A stretch of 64,000 bases of DNA from Lepeophtheirus salmonis (GCF_016086655.4 NC_052141.2:3534001-3598000), one strand, 5' to 3'. Counted from the stretch's first letter, positions 33,121 to 44,555 are shown. The notes: generated from the sequence alone by a model not told the origin. Made by a program: numbers and translations.

Positions 33121-33583
33121 AAATTAGTCTGTTTCAAAATATCCTAAAAGTTTTATTGGTCAGATTGATATTAGGGTTTGTTTTTCTAGGACAACGTTTA
33201 TCCGGGAAGCCCTTTACATAAATACTTCATAATATAAACTTCAACTAATTAGTTTGGGATTTGTATTAAACAGTTTTTCCATCCCCATGTTCTATCGTAA
33301 CCGATCAAAGAAAACTTCTGAAATTTGACAATATCTATTTTAAAATAAAGGTTTATTGAAGAAACAAAATACTTTTTCTCCATAAAATTGATTTTTTCCA
33401 AAAATGATGATGTACGTCAATGTCTATCATGGCAATGAGCATCAAAGAAGGTTGTGGTGTCAGTCTACCTGTCCAAAAAGTACTCCTCCTGACAAAAGCA
33501 AAGATGGTAAAAAAGTGGACCATTAGTATAGGCTCCGTTATTTTGGCAAACTCACTCATCGCTAAATACTATAATCTCTTGAA
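33121..33583. other. Spacer; possible decayed 3' coding end on minus strand
   Basis: A minus frame at 33353-33559 (68 residues) is followed on that strand by aataaacctttatttt, which contains a polyadenylation-like AATAAA overlapping its stop. Composition is only weakly protein-like and no domain is recognised, so I do not call a gene. Confidence 0.2.
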
Positions 33584-33995
33584 TACCGAGTGGTCCATTA
33601 ACACTTTGAATTGTAAACTTCAACATGATATAATTTATTAATTAACTTTAGAATTAACACAAATTAATATTACAGATTGATGTGTACTTGAGCTCTCTTA
33701 ATCATTAATGTAGCCGCACTTCGTGGCAATGATGGCTTCCAAGCGGAGGCGGAAGTTTCAGCACCTACTGCAGATATATTCCTCTGTCATTGCGTGCCAG
33801 TGTTGACTGAGGATGGCTTTGAGGACCTCCGTGTTCGGATGAAAGACACAAAAGTTCTTCCCCTCGACATCCACTTAAAAGGTGTGGTCAAGGGGGGAGG
33901 GGTTCATCAAGGCTGTAGCGAGGCAAAAGTGTCAAAAAGAGTTCAAAAGAAGCAACGAAGGAGATGGGTTTCATTTATTGCTATAGCATGCTTTA
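33584..33995 (-). mobile_element. Tc1-like family C, 3' part (C3)
   Basis: It opens with a clear TIR (taccgagtggtccattaac), then the C-terminal transposase tail on the minus strand (..ALPPLGSHHCHEVRLH-type text around 33700-33790). It stops soon after the junction area near 33950. The DNA-binding half is missing, so the copy is truncated. Confidence 0.7.
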
Positions 33996-34977
33996 AACGA
34001 TATCAAATACTACATTAAAAAATATCAAAAGCAAGATATAAACTGTAAATTTTACAGTTGTTTAAACACATTTTAGTAAATAAAAATCCTTATATACTCG
34101 TATGACGTTTTAAAAACAATGAATATATAAAAATAGGTATGTATGTGTCTAATAAAATTATAGAAGACAATTTTTTAATCAATTGTGTATTTATAAATGA
34201 TTAGCTAAAAGTACGAAAAATAGTGAGATAACTCATTGGTAATTATGTCGTTGACCATTACGAGTTATTCAAGGTATGGCTATACATATATTCTGTCATC
34301 TACATTGAACCATTACTGAGACATTGATATTCCATAGCCAATCCGTTTGGTTGGTGTTAAATATGTTTATAATGTATTAATAAAGAATTTGTTCATTATT
34401 TTCTGAATAAAATTTTTTCCCCAGATCGATAATTTGTCCTAAATTTATTTGTTTCGAAAATATTTTGCAATGTTTGTCCGTATTATGACCGTTCTATACT
34501 TGCAATGAGAAGTGGGCCGCACGTAAGTATAAGCAGCAATGCAGCTCGTAGGAAACGCGTAGAACATCCCTGAGTTAAGTCGTTCATTTTATCTCAAAAA
34601 TTTGCACAGCATGTAAGAATATTAAAATTTTAGTTTATACTACTGACAGTCTGGAAAAGTGGGCGTGGCTGTACTTTGTCCGGGGTTCCAAATTACCAAC
34701 AAATGCTTCTTCTTCCGTATAGACTACGCCTCTGTACGACTATGATACAATATGACTGTTATTAGTTTAATTAATTTCCTTCACTACTGATCAAGAATCC
34801 GGATAATTCTCTCAGATCCATAGAAAGACAACGTCTCGGTGTTACTTTAATACAAATCCTTCCTTTTAAAATATATTTTGAAGCTTCATTTTTCTCCCAC
34901 GTTTTTTTTCATATCCTTTCCTCCCTCCTTGAGTGCATCTTGGATGTTCAAATATTTTCAATTACACTACAGTAGGT
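33996..34977. other. Unassigned spacer
   Basis: AT-rich. 34490-34740 is less biased but shows no open frame or repeat identity. Confidence 0.3.
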
Positions 34978-35361
34978 TTGCCCGGTGATGCACCGGACAT
35001 TAAGAAATTAAAATAAATTGATAATTCTTCTCCTTAATATAATAAACAAAAAATAAAGAGAGCAAAATGTTAAGAATTATTCTCGCTGCATCTTGGCGTT
35101 GGTATGTATCAATGCACTTTATATATACATATATATATAAGGAGATGGAGTATGTTGGGCAGCGTTGTCAGGGACATTAAGAAGTTAAAATTAATTATAA
35201 ACTCTTCTGCTTTTTTTAAAAGAAGATTATAAGTTTTAGAGAATAAAATATTTTCAAGTTGAATTACCGTGCGCTCATCTTTGATATTATTGTCAAAAAT
35301 CCTTTGTCTTATTCTCTCTCTTTTCTTCTTCTCTAAATCTTATAATCTCCTTTTAAAAAAG
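34978..35361. repeat. Local direct and inverted repeats
   Basis: ggacattaagaaattaaaat (34995) and ggacattaagaagttaaaat (35172) are direct copies, each preceded by a related GC-rich phrase. The first of these contains the hairpin CCGGTG-ATG-CACCGG (34982-34996). A 33-bp inverted pair occupies 35210-35242 and 35329-35361 (left arm contains agaagattataagttttaga). Confidence 0.6.
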
Positions 35362-35693
35362 CGCAAAGATACATAGCAAAATGTAGCAAGACTCATTCTT
35401 AAAATTACACGGTCTTTATTTTTTGTCGGATATGAAATAGTTGTTTGTTAACCCAATTTTCGAAAAATACCATTTAAACCCTGCTATGGCCTTAATTTTT
35501 TTTACCAAAACTATCTCTTAATCCTTAAAAACCTACATTAAATGATTTATCAAAATCCATTCATTGATTTGGTTGTGATTCCTGTACAAAAAGGATGTCG
35601 TGTTGAGGATATGTCAGATAAAAATATTCATTTTATCTCTCAACCTTTCCTTCAAAAAGAGGAACAAAAATGATCCACAAATCGACACTCATT
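35362..35693. other. Unassigned spacer
   Basis: No coding or repeat signal was recognised. Confidence 0.3.
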
Positions 35694-35735
35694 TATGTAT
35701 TATTTTTGAAAGGGATCCCATTGGGGCCAATATAC

Positions 35736-36627
35736 GATCATCTTTCAATAAGTAAGGAGACTTTTCAAATTTCACGGTCAAGGTACATTTGTTATGCGCA
35801 GATTTACTATATCGCCATGAACATATATTTACTATTTTAGCTATATAATATGTTTAGTTTGTTTATGAGAGGCATAACGCTTAGAAGTATTTTGCGTGAC
35901 CGGCGATTTTTGCTATTCAAAAACATGGATCAAATAATTTGCATTAAACTTTGCGTAAAAAATGAAATTAAGTGCTTCAAGACAAACGTAAATGTTTACA
36001 ACGGCATATGGTAAAACTGTTTTCCGTAAAAAAAATGTCTATAAGTGGTACAAACTCTTCCAAGATGGCCGGAGAGATGGCAATGACTAACCTGACTCTG
36101 AAAGCCCAAGCACGTCGACAACAGATGAAAACGTTCTTACGATATTGGCGTACGGTCAATAAAAAGTTATTATCTAGAAGTTAAACACTGCTTCTAGAAG
36201 CCATACGAAGAAAACGTACGGAATTGTGGAAAAATAATTTATGGCTTTTGCATCACGATATTGCCCTGCTCACTCATCTTTGCTCGTGAGGGATTTTTTG
36301 GGCAAAAAACAGCACAATCATGTCTCAGTTACCATAACATCGAATTTGGTCCCATGCGACTTTTTTCTTTTGTTTCCAAAACAAAAGAAAATACCTATGA
36401 AAGGAGGGAGATTTGTAACGAATGTGTCGATAAAGATTGCATCCCTGGAAGAGTTCATGGCTTTGCCGAAAAGTGCTTATGATAATTGCTTCGAGGAAGG
36501 GATAAAGTGTTGGCACAAGTGTATTGTATCGGACTACATTGAAGGGAGCAACAAGAATCTTGATGAATAAATAAATATTTTTACCTACAAAATACTAAGT
36601 CACCTTACTTTTTGAACCCACCTCCGA
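35736..36627 (+). mobile_element. Mariner family A copy 2, internally deleted, inserted in R1
   Basis: The left end tctttcaataagtaaggaga (35741-35760) and right end caccttactttttgaaccca (36601-36620) are a clear inverted pair. The element is about 890 bp where an intact mariner is about 1.3 kb. The leader matches copy 1 at 2460. It lies at a TA in an R1 element. Confidence 0.8.
35926..36570 (+). pseudogene. Mariner transposase relic (family A, copy 2)
   Basis: The start ATG at 35926 gives MDQIICIKLCVKNEIKCF, then frame breaks through VDNR-type linker text at about 36120. A deletion removes the linker and first catalytic aspartate. The sequence resumes with WLLHHDIALL (second aspartate, codon at 36257) and, in the frame 36241-36570, SNLVPCDFFLLFPKQ, where the usual SPDLAPCDFF has become SNL, losing the third aspartate. 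The C-terminal EFMALPKSAYDNCFEEGIK and DYIEGSNKNLDE are recognisable. Confidence 0.8.
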
Positions 36628-36845
36628 TGTCTCTTAAATTAAATAAAAGTTTGAAAACCATAGTTAAGATTCATTGGGATCTTAACTCATCCCAGTAATT
36701 TGAATAAAATGTCTATAAATATGTAATTCAAATATATCTATGAAAATATTGAGTTGCATGTATATTTGAAGTAAATGAATAGATTGGGATTTTCTCATTT
36801 TCTGGACTTTTCTTTAATATTTTCGATATCTTAAAATTAAATATG

Positions 36846-37228
36846 AATTACATTTATATTCTTGGATGAATATTCGTCAATTTCTATAATCAAACTATTT
36901 GTGTTAACCCTTTGGGGCTGCTGCAAATAGCACTAAAAGAAGCTAAAAGTGAATAAATTAAAGATAAATTGATTGACATAATATGAATTGGCCCATATCG
37001 GGGCCAATATAAGTTTCTAAAGCCAAATAAAGGCTCTAAACTAATGCTACAATGATTGGGTATCTGAAAATTATTCCAGAAATTTGACTATATAGACCAA
37101 CTTTATGATAAGTATGTCTATGAAATATTGAGTTTTATGTAGGTATATATGAAATAAAATGATAAATTGGCATTTTCTCTTTTCTTTTGTGTTTGTTCAA
37201 TATTGTTTTTATATTGACACACCACATA
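36846..37228 (+). mobile_element. R1 MITE, second copy in a head-to-tail pair
   Basis: It runs from attacatttatattcttgga through gttaaccctttggggctgct, ggcccatatcggggccaata and atgtctatgaaatattgag to tgtttttatattgacacacc. Only the extreme left terminus is missing, at the junction with the preceding copy. Confidence 0.75.
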
Positions 37229-37714
37229 TGTTAGTTAGTCAAATAATCCCGTGACTATTTTTATAAACATATTTTGTACATAGATACAGATCACAATACC
37301 AGAGGATGAATAATATTGTTTATCTCCCGTATTTTTCTTGACTCAAAAGATATATATATATAAATATATACATCTAAAGGACAAAATTCATACAAATTCC
37401 TTTGACAAATTATTATTATTATTTATTTTTTTTAGAAAGAAAAATAAATAGCATTTATCTGCATATTTTCCAACAACTATTTGGTAGAAAAATATACATA
37501 TTTATTCTAAAGGAATATATACATAATTTACTGTTTTGAGAAGTACAGATAGTTGGAACAAGTGGCGTAGCTAGCTTAACCATTGAATTATATATACGTC
37601 ATTCTCCCCCCCACCTGATGAGTCATCGATGATTCTTTTTTCATAAATTTTGTACAATTATATTCCTTCGGGCATAATTTGTATTTACAGAATCTTAAGT
37701 GTGTGAAATAGGAT
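37229..37714. other. Unassigned AT-rich spacer
   Basis: A (TA)n stretch at about 37350-37372. No gene or element was recognised. Confidence 0.3.
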
Positions 37715-38545
37715 CTACCGAGTGGTCCATTAAAATCTAAACACTTTGAATTTTAATCTTGAACAAGATATAATTTATTAGTTCAAATAGAATTTCAACA
37801 AAATTAGTTCTATAAATAGATGTGTACCTGAGCTCTCTTTATCGTTAATGTAGCTATCCCTAGCCGGAATTATGTCTTCTAGAGAGGGGAGGAAGGCCTG
37901 ACGTCCCCTGTAGATGTAGTACTCTGTTATGGCGCCCCAGTGCTGGCTAACGGTAGCTTTGAGGCCCTTGGTGTTTGGATAAAGGACACTGCAGGACTTT
38001 TTCTTGACATGCACTCAAAAGGTGTAGTTGAGGGAGTTAATATCAGGGATGTAATGCGGCCTAAAGTGTCGAAAAAGAGTTTAAAAAACTGAAAAGACTC
38101 ATTCAAAAGAGTCTTGCTACGTAGGAGAGTGGTTTCTTACATAGTTGGTGTCAAAAGTGGTTTCTCCAGCCTCCCATGGCTTCTTCAACCCACTTTTTTT
38201 AATAACTTTTTTGGCAAACTGGTGTAAAATCACGAGATATCTTGCATGGGCTTTCATGGACTTGAGGGAATTGGCCTGGGCTGTTTTCTTTAATTCCTCC
38301 GGATTCAGTATGCCCTTTCTTACAGAACCTTTCTTCCTTTGCAACGTTTGTACTTGCCGAGAGCGTAGACTGTGGTCCTGGAGACACCCAACTGCTTGGA
38401 GTGCACGAATAGAAATTCGTTGATCACCTTCAAGTGTCACTTTCTCGACTTGTACGTTAGCTAGAGAACTCAGATTTATTTTGTTTTATAACTAATTGTT
38501 TATGCTTTAATATATAGAAATATGATAATTAATTTCAATCAGCCG
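37715..38545 (-). mobile_element. Tc1-like family C, internally deleted copy (C4)
   Basis: The left TIR taccgagtggtccattaaaa is intact (37716). On the minus strand the frame 38117-38440 covers the DNA-binding half (KKGSVRKGILNPEELKKTAQ, then SLKSMKAHARYLVI and FAKKVIKK, a second helix-turn-helix-like part). At 37778-38014 lies the C-terminal half (FLP, ATVSQHWGAITEYYIY, ending SYIND). The junction near 38060-38090 fuses KTLLNES-type text directly to the region just before SPDLNS; both the first and second catalytic aspartates are lost. The right TIR is truncated. Confidence 0.8.
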
Positions 38546-40049
38546 GTACTGTATGTAAAAATATAAGGAACCTATAAAAAACTTGGTAACCCTGACAATT
38601 TGAAGAATCTTTGGAAGGAGAACAGCTAATAGTTTAAAATTAGTGCCCAAAGACTGTGTCCCTCTATAGTAACTAAAGGTTATTCAAAATCTATACAATA
38701 AGTAAACAGTAAAAAATAACTCATCAATAAAAAAATTAAAACGCTCTATAAAACTAAGATAGCAAAGGCTTGATCATCGTGATAGTTGCGTCTTGACAAT
38801 ACAAATAAATATAGATAAATAGACCCTCCAGACTCACCCTCCACCACCCCATTTTGCACTCAAATATTTCCGTATTAAGTAAAACTTTGTTCAAGTGTCA
38901 TTTTGGAAAATTGCTTTATTAAAAAATAGTTGTAATTTTATATAATTAATATCTTATTTCTATCAAAAATTGTCTAGGGATTTTTTGAGGATGTAAAGAG
39001 CAATAAAGGCTCTGCCCGGGCACCGTTCTGATAAGGAAAGTAGGACTTCTATAAAATGATAGTAAAAATATATAAAAATACCATGCCACATAGTGACAAA
39101 TAATTTTTCTAATTTCCCCTTATTCTAAAATATTTGTCTATAATTACAAAATAATGTTATCATTGATTTATTTCCTTTTAAAAAATTAATTGTATTGTTT
39201 CGTAGATCTAAATTTTTTTTAGTCGTTCCTTATATTAAATTTTAACTTATTCATATACATAATTTACGCTTTTTAAGGACGGGTAAGTGTGACTAGAGTC
39301 GATGGGACCGGACTGCGCTGCAGTTCTCGGTCCTAAATAAGGACTTAACTAACCTTAGTTAATTTGGTTGTGATATTTTCATTTAGATTAATAGGCTTTG
39401 CCTTTTGACTATCTTTTTCCTCTGGCTACGTCACTCTGGTTGGAAACTATGTTAATTTGAGGATCCACTGGGGAGGAAGGAGGAGTTGTAATCCATGAAA
39501 CAAAAGGGGATTTGACTCTAATCAAAGAAAAGAGGCGTGGAGTGAGTGATGGAAAAAGGACTCAAAATGGAATGCCATTTACTCAGGAAGGTATGCATGC
39601 AATTCCTAATTAACTCATTCTTTTCTTCCTATGGCGCGGAGTCAGGTGGGGTTAATGAGAGACCAGGGGTCACACCTTTTCATCTCTTTTTAATGTATAT
39701 ATACAAATATTTTAGAAGATCTTTCTTGCTCATCTGTCAATCAATATAATAATATTGGTCATACTCCTTATTCAACTGTCTAAAAAAAATACAACTCAGG
39801 ATTTCTTTTTTGAGCCCTTGTCAAAAAAGAAAATGGTTGACAGAAGTCACTCATATGCGTATAATATCATCTTATTGATGTCATCTTAAGATAAATACCA
39901 TGTCCATAACTACATTCCATTCATTCAGCTGTCCTCCCTCATTATCTATGAGGGCGACCCTTATTTCGTTATGATTAGGGGTATGTCGAGTACAGTCCCA
40001 CTTGTTGAACCTTAAAGAAGCTAAAATCGATTCCTCATTCTCTACAAAC
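38546..40049. other. Spacer with small R4 and R2 fragments
   Basis: 38575-38640 carries R4 text (ggtaaccctgacaatttgaa, then gaatctttggaaggag). 39275-39350 carries R2 text (gtcctaaataaggacttaac). The rest is unassigned; a 67-residue frame at 39546-39749 has no domain. Confidence 0.4.
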
Positions 40050-40852
40050 TGTTATGTTTAGAACATTCCAATAATGATGACGACTGATTAACATATTATT
40101 TACAAAACTATATTATATTATAACACTCGAAATAATTAATCAGTACATTAAATATACAGTCTCATGGTCAATCCCATATTAATAATCATTCTCCTCTCCC
40201 AGTACCTAGTGCTAGAAAGAGTGACTTTCTAACTGGTTTCACAAACTACTAAAACCCCAACATATCCCTGGTTAGTTCAAATCCATATTTTACTCTCAAA
40301 AATCTTTGGTTTCTTCACAATATTTTGCCGGACACTAATCGGACGCGCTAGCTTCTATTTACCCCCTATTTCTAGAACTTCACATACCATCTTCTAATTC
40401 TATAATTTTGTACAATTACATTCTGTGGTTCCCACTTCTTACTCAGGTAAGTCTCTTGTATTTAAATTGTAATAATTTATTTCCTTTTCTCTACGTCTCT
40501 CCTCGTCCACTGATTGAGTCTGAACCGTTGTATCATAATAACTTCTTCAATGTTGAGGTATGCTGGATTGTACTTGATGACCAAATAACCTTTCATTAGG
40601 TGATTTTCCGTCAATCTTCGGGATACTTCTAAACTCTAGTATTCCGAGAAAAAACTGTTTCAGACCCATGATTTCCATATACTTTTTCTAATAGTGCCTT
40701 CATTAACTTGACTATACTTTCAGCGTGGCCGTTACTTTGAGGATAATGAGAAGATGATGGTCCCCATGTTAATAACCATTCTCCTCTCCGAGTACCTAGT
40801 GTTAGAGAGATCGACGTTCTAACTGGTTTAGCAAACCACTAAAACCCCAACA
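40050..40852 (-). mobile_element. Ty3/gypsy-like LTR retrotransposon relic
   Basis: A likely LTR at 40050-40262 begins TGTTATG and ends CCCCAACA (213 bp, TGTT...AACA ends). The outer 87 bp recur at 40766-40852 (for example ctcctctccgagtacctagt), ending at the same CCCCAACA. The 5-mers outside the two ends are caaac (40045-40049) and gaaac (40853-40857), a 4/5 match expected of a decayed target duplication. Between them is a minus-strand integrase fragment. The second LTR is cut short where the integrase piece joins it. Confidence 0.65.
40290..40764 (-). pseudogene. Retrotransposon integrase C-terminal fragment
   Basis: The minus strand reads HYPQSNGHAESIVKLMK, the signature around the catalytic glutamate of LTR-element integrases. 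ALLEKVYGNHGSETVFSRN follows. After one frameshift come SIPKIDGKSPNERLFGHQ and VQSSIPQH, then a charged stretch and TRDLPE with a VGTT-type strand, which resembles the GPY/F-like C-terminal region of Ty3/gypsy integrases. Stops break the frame. No reverse transcriptase or gag remains. Confidence 0.7.
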
Positions 40853-40904
40853 GAAACATAATATCTTTAGTTATGAAAATCCAGTGTACTTTTTATCTCC
40901 CCCG

Positions 40905-41297
40905 TTTCTTGGCAACCTTTTTTCCTTTTCGTTAGCTGTTGTCATGATTACGTAACTCCAAAGGAGTCAACTTTCTTATCTACTACATTCAATTATAGTC
41001 AAGAACTGATTGAACATTTATGTATCCTCATAAAAGACGGAGAGTAACTCTGAGCAGCTGTTGTTACAGAGTTATAAGCCCTTGTTTGACTCAGAGTTGA
41101 ATTGAGGATCGACGTCATCGGAGTAATTCTTTCCAATTTCCTTCTCCTCCTCCCTTGTCACAGCTGATTTAATTAAACGTCATCACAGCTAAGCTGCTCT
41201 CCTCAAAAACATACTTCAAATTGTCAGGGGTATCATGTTGATTTTTAGTTTCTTTTTTTTTTTAAACATTTCCAAAATACACACGATTTTTATCACT
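40905..41297 (-). mobile_element. R4 hAT-type MITE copy
   Basis: Minus-oriented R4 text: gattgaacatttatg, tgactcagagttgaattgag, gtcacagctgattt, catacttcaaattgtcaggg and catgttgatttttagtttct, ending gatttttatcacta as a decayed CAGTGATGAAAATC terminus. The start is uncertain. Confidence 0.65.
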
Positions 41298-41633
41298 AAA
41301 TATGTTATGTCAAGTATCTTTGGCATCAAAATTATTGGAACGAATCAAGGAAACCAAAAAACTCTGTGACTGGCTATTAGAGTACTGTAATATTGTATTA
41401 TAACGAAAAAATGAATATTGCTTACTCAGCAAAGTTCCATCCATTTTGGACGAGCAGTTGTTATATAACAGTTGTTTGAATGAGTACTTTTTGCGAAAAG
41501 GAACAAAATAGAGTATACTCAGTTGGCAGAGTTCAGGCGCGCTAAATTCAAGTTTTGGGGCCGATTAGTTAAATTACAGGATATATGTTGGATACAGAAT
41601 TATACGCCCTAAACAAAAATACCGTCCAAACAG
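41298..41633. other. Unassigned spacer
   Basis: No recognised content, although 41420-41600 may belong to the mariner fragment that follows. Confidence 0.3.
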
Positions 41634-41851
41634 TAGAATGCAAAAATTTTCTTCAAATGAAGAGGCAATCACCTTCGTGAACAATTTTTTTGCAGATAAA
41701 TTCGCCGAGTACTATTTGGATAGGTTACGGAGATGGGAACATGACTCGAAGAAGTTGGTAGAGTTACTTAGAGACTATGTCGAAAAATAAAAATTATGAA
41801 AAAACGTCTTGTATCTTTGTTAGGTGGGAAACTTTTCAAATCAACCTCGTA
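41634..41851 (+). pseudogene. Mariner transposase C-terminal end with right TIR (family F)
   Basis: Reads MQKFSSNEEAITFVNNFFAD, then YYLDRLRRWEHDSKKLVELL and DYVEK followed by a stop. This is the typical mariner C-terminal helix pair ending in GDYVEK. It is followed after 41830 by aacttttcaaatcaacctcgta, the reverse complement of the left end at 52763. Everything upstream of the C-terminal domain is missing. Confidence 0.75.
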
Positions 41852-41867
41852 TATCATATACTTTATT

Positions 41868-42005
41868 TGAATTAATACATCATCGACATTTTTATAAAAA
41901 ATTCCAAGGAAGGGCAGTTACGAGTGGACAGTACTAAAGGCCGATAGGAGCCGTCCTTATGACTAGACCTTACCGAATAAATACGGACAGACATATCACT
42001 AGTTA
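41868..42005. repeat. R2 element, right half
   Basis: Text from tcgacatttttataaaaaat to aataaatacggacagacata..cacta matches the right half of the R2 copy at 48512-48832. Confidence 0.6.
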
Positions 42006-42640
42006 TGAGTTCTACTTACTATGTAGATTTATATTCCTACTATAATTGAATTGATATTTAAGTCGTGACGGAAATGGTGGAAGGCGGAAGAAGTCCGTAG
42101 GCCTTTTCTGTATAATAAATCCGTAAAAAAGTATAAATACAGTCATACCTCGGACTGTAAGTATTTTAGATTATTCCTTTCAAACACATAAAGGTAAGTA
42201 TTTATTGTTTAATATTGATTTATTTGAGGGGTCTAGGATCAAACTAACTACGCCTAGAGGGACACTGGTGTATGTTATAAGATGATTCATGCTGAAATAC
42301 TATGTAACTAATGATTCCCATTCATGATAGTACGATTTTAAAACATCAACTGTTAATTATTAATCACGAATTGCAATCATTAATTAATTTAATTATGAAG
42401 ATGTTTCAACAATGTCTACACAAAATATACTGTGTGTTTTGTAATCCGTTAGCGAAATTGGGAATTCTTCGTAGAATATTTTTTGTACTGTTTTTCAAAA
42501 AACTTGTGCTCTTTGCTTAGTGTAAGTTTCTCGTCAAATGACAAAACATCTTCTAAGAATTGTAGACTTGGAGATGATTATCAATTAATGAACACTAAAT
42601 CATTGTAATTCGTGGCTATCATCAAACATTTTATCTTTTC
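42006..42640. other. Unassigned spacer
   Basis: AT-rich. The frame at 42311-42520 (69 residues) has no domain. Confidence 0.3.
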
Positions 42641-42860
42641 AAAATGAGCCCCCTCAACCAAAATTAAGGATATTTTGTTTTATTTCAAAAAAATTAAATA
42701 TTTTTCCAAGAATTAAATTTTTTTTTCAAAAATTTAAATTTTCTGTGAAAAGCTATAGATTTTGAAATTTTCTGTCCAAATAATTTTATATATTGTGACC
42801 ACTGTGGATTTTTTTATTTCTTATAAATATCTGTAGACTTTTTACAACCAATTACGAAAC
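42641..42860. repeat. R5 AT-rich tail
   Basis: Alternating A/T-runs with the gaaaagctatagatttt and accactgtggattttt phrases of the R5 tail. Confidence 0.5.
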
Positions 42861-42930
42861 AAAACAGATCCTCTTAAGTGGCCATAGTATGTATCAAACA
42901 GCCTCTGAGAATACATATACATATATGTGA

Positions 42931-43080
42931 TCCATTGGTACAAAAGTAAGCTAGAATGAGTCTTGCCCAAATTGATTGTGGATTAAATTGGTATTCATCG
43001 ACGAATACTCGTCAATTTCTATCAAAGAAATTGTTTTTATTAAACTTTCGGAGTGGCGGGAAAATTTTAAATAAATTACC
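42931..43080 (+). mobile_element. R1 MITE, 5' part
   Basis: Contains agctagaatgagtcttgccc, gattgtggattaaattgg and gaatactcgtcaatttctat, the left third of R1. It ends after aaactttcggagtgg. Confidence 0.6.
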
Positions 43081-43169
43081 GAGAAATGTTGCTCGTCAAA
43101 ACAAAAAATCATCTTCTTCAGCTTCAACTTAGTACTTCCCTTACTCTGGTACCAAAACTTCCTTAGTGT

Positions 43170-43619
43170 GCCTCTTAAAATATGTGGCTAGACCTCCGCT
43201 ACACCTCTCATTGAAATATGAAAATAAAATTTGGAGTGTATTTTATGTAAATATATAATATTCTGCTGGATAATTTGAATAAAATTAACTTATTTTTTTT
43301 TTTCAAATCTTAATATTTTTCCACCTCTCTTTTCCTGTTAAAATTTTTTCATCCTGCAAAAATTATAGTTAAAAGCAAAAACTCCTTGATTTCCCTCCGC
43401 CCCCCCTGCAGACGCCCATAGGGGTGTCCAATAGGTTTTTGTGGAGCACTATCTTATAGGAAATATTTTTTTAAATGATCTAGAAGAGACTAATAAAAAA
43501 TATGGACATTCATCATTATATATGTCTTGATGCCACAATTTAAATTGTATTCTTATTTTTTGCAAATCATGTCGGAACCCCTTACTTGTTTCCTGCGATC
43601 CCAATTTTGGGAACCACTG
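43170..43619. repeat. hAT-like repeat with GC-rich head, copy 2
   Basis: It shares with 7300-7590 the phrases ctctcattgaaatatgaa, ccctgcagacgccc, gtgtccaat, gaccagaaga-like text and aatttaaattgtattctta, and the terminus ttttgggaaccactg. An A/T-run segment at about 43260-43370 is longer here than in copy 1. Confidence 0.6.
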
Positions 43620-44002
43620 CTTAATTATAATGAATGGTAATCAAAAGTTAAAGAATCTGTATTGTCAATTTTTAAGTTTTTGAACGTTTTTTTTTGTTTT
43701 TTAAGATTTTTCTTTTTTTAAGCTTGACAAGCTAATATTTTAAATAAATTACCTATCTATAAGAGATATGAATTATTATGCTTGAACTCCCCAACTAAAT
43801 CCTTTCTTTTAATAATAATTATCATAAAAACTACATAGACAAAGTGCCAATATCATGTTGCAGTTTCAATCACAAATGGTGGCTATTCTTTAAATGGCCA
43901 CGATTTAGTCGTAAATAACATACACTATTACAAAAAAATCATAAAATTTGTTAATATAGAAAATGTAGACCCATCTAATCCTTTCCTTTATAGTTGCATA
44001 TT
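43620..44002. other. Unassigned AT-rich spacer
   Basis: Poly-T runs; no gene or element was recognised. Confidence 0.3.
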
Positions 44003-44392
44003 TGGCCTATCAACACAAAAGCAAACTAGAATATTTTTCCCAAATTGATTCTGAATTACATTTATATTCTTTGACGAATTACTTTTTTATTCTATTAATA
44101 AGTTAGTCTTATTAATCCTTTGCAAAAATTAAACTCTTAAATTAATAAATGAGAAGTTGAAATATGTTATTTGAAAGGGGCAATATTGGGGCCGATATAT
44201 GTCTCTTAAATCAAACCATATGTATCAACTAAAGCTAAAGTTTTTGAGTATTGAATTCATCGCATTAATTGGAATAATAAGCTTATAATTGAGCGATATA
44301 TGCCCATGAAAGATAAAGGTATCTGAAGTAAAAAAAATTAAATTTGGATTCCTCCTATTTTTGTTCAAGATTGTTTTATGTAGACGCACCAC
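44003..44392 (+). mobile_element. R1 MITE, full-length copy
   Basis: It starts tggcctatcaacacaaaagc and ends tttatgtagacgcacca. The reverse complement of the end (tggtgcgtctacataaaac) pairs with the start, giving a TIR of about 20 bp. The interior carries the whole family order, including the central palindrome-like phrase attggggccgatatatg. 390 bp, no coding capacity. Confidence 0.75.
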
Positions 44393-44555
44393 AAATTTTT
44401 TATGCTAGGGCCGTGCATTATTATATACATATTTCAAGAATATGATTGATTAAATACCAATAACAAATGGGGAATTATGGTATTGTGTATCGTGCCTGAG
44501 GCGGAGGCTTGGGACTAGCCTTCATCACAAGATCAAAGACTCTATACAAGGGTGA
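44393..44555. other. Spacer
   Basis: Short unassigned stretch. Confidence 0.3.

Larger units (their letters stand above)
35694..36845 (+). mobile_element. R1 MITE interrupted by mariner A copy 2
   Basis: R1 text tgaaagggatcccattgggg..ccaatata stops at 35732 or nearby. It resumes after the mariner as tgtctcttaaattaaataaa (from 36628) and continues through cttaactcatcccagtaatt to gggattttctcattttctgg. Joined, the flanks give the family's ggggccaatata-gtctctt phrase. A second R1 copy follows directly. Confidence 0.7.

Noticed and set aside
33353..33559. Minus frame with AATAAA at its stop as a 3' terminal exon
   Set aside because: AATAAA is common by chance in this composition and the frame has no protein-like features or partner exon.
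34228..34270. Possible hairpin ataactcattgg ... ccattacgagttat
   Set aside because: Only about seven contiguous pairs match before the arms diverge.
38117..38440. 107-codon minus frame as an intact DNA-binding protein gene
   Set aside because: It is the N-terminal half of a family C transposase relic with frame changes relative to other copies, and it lies between family C termini.
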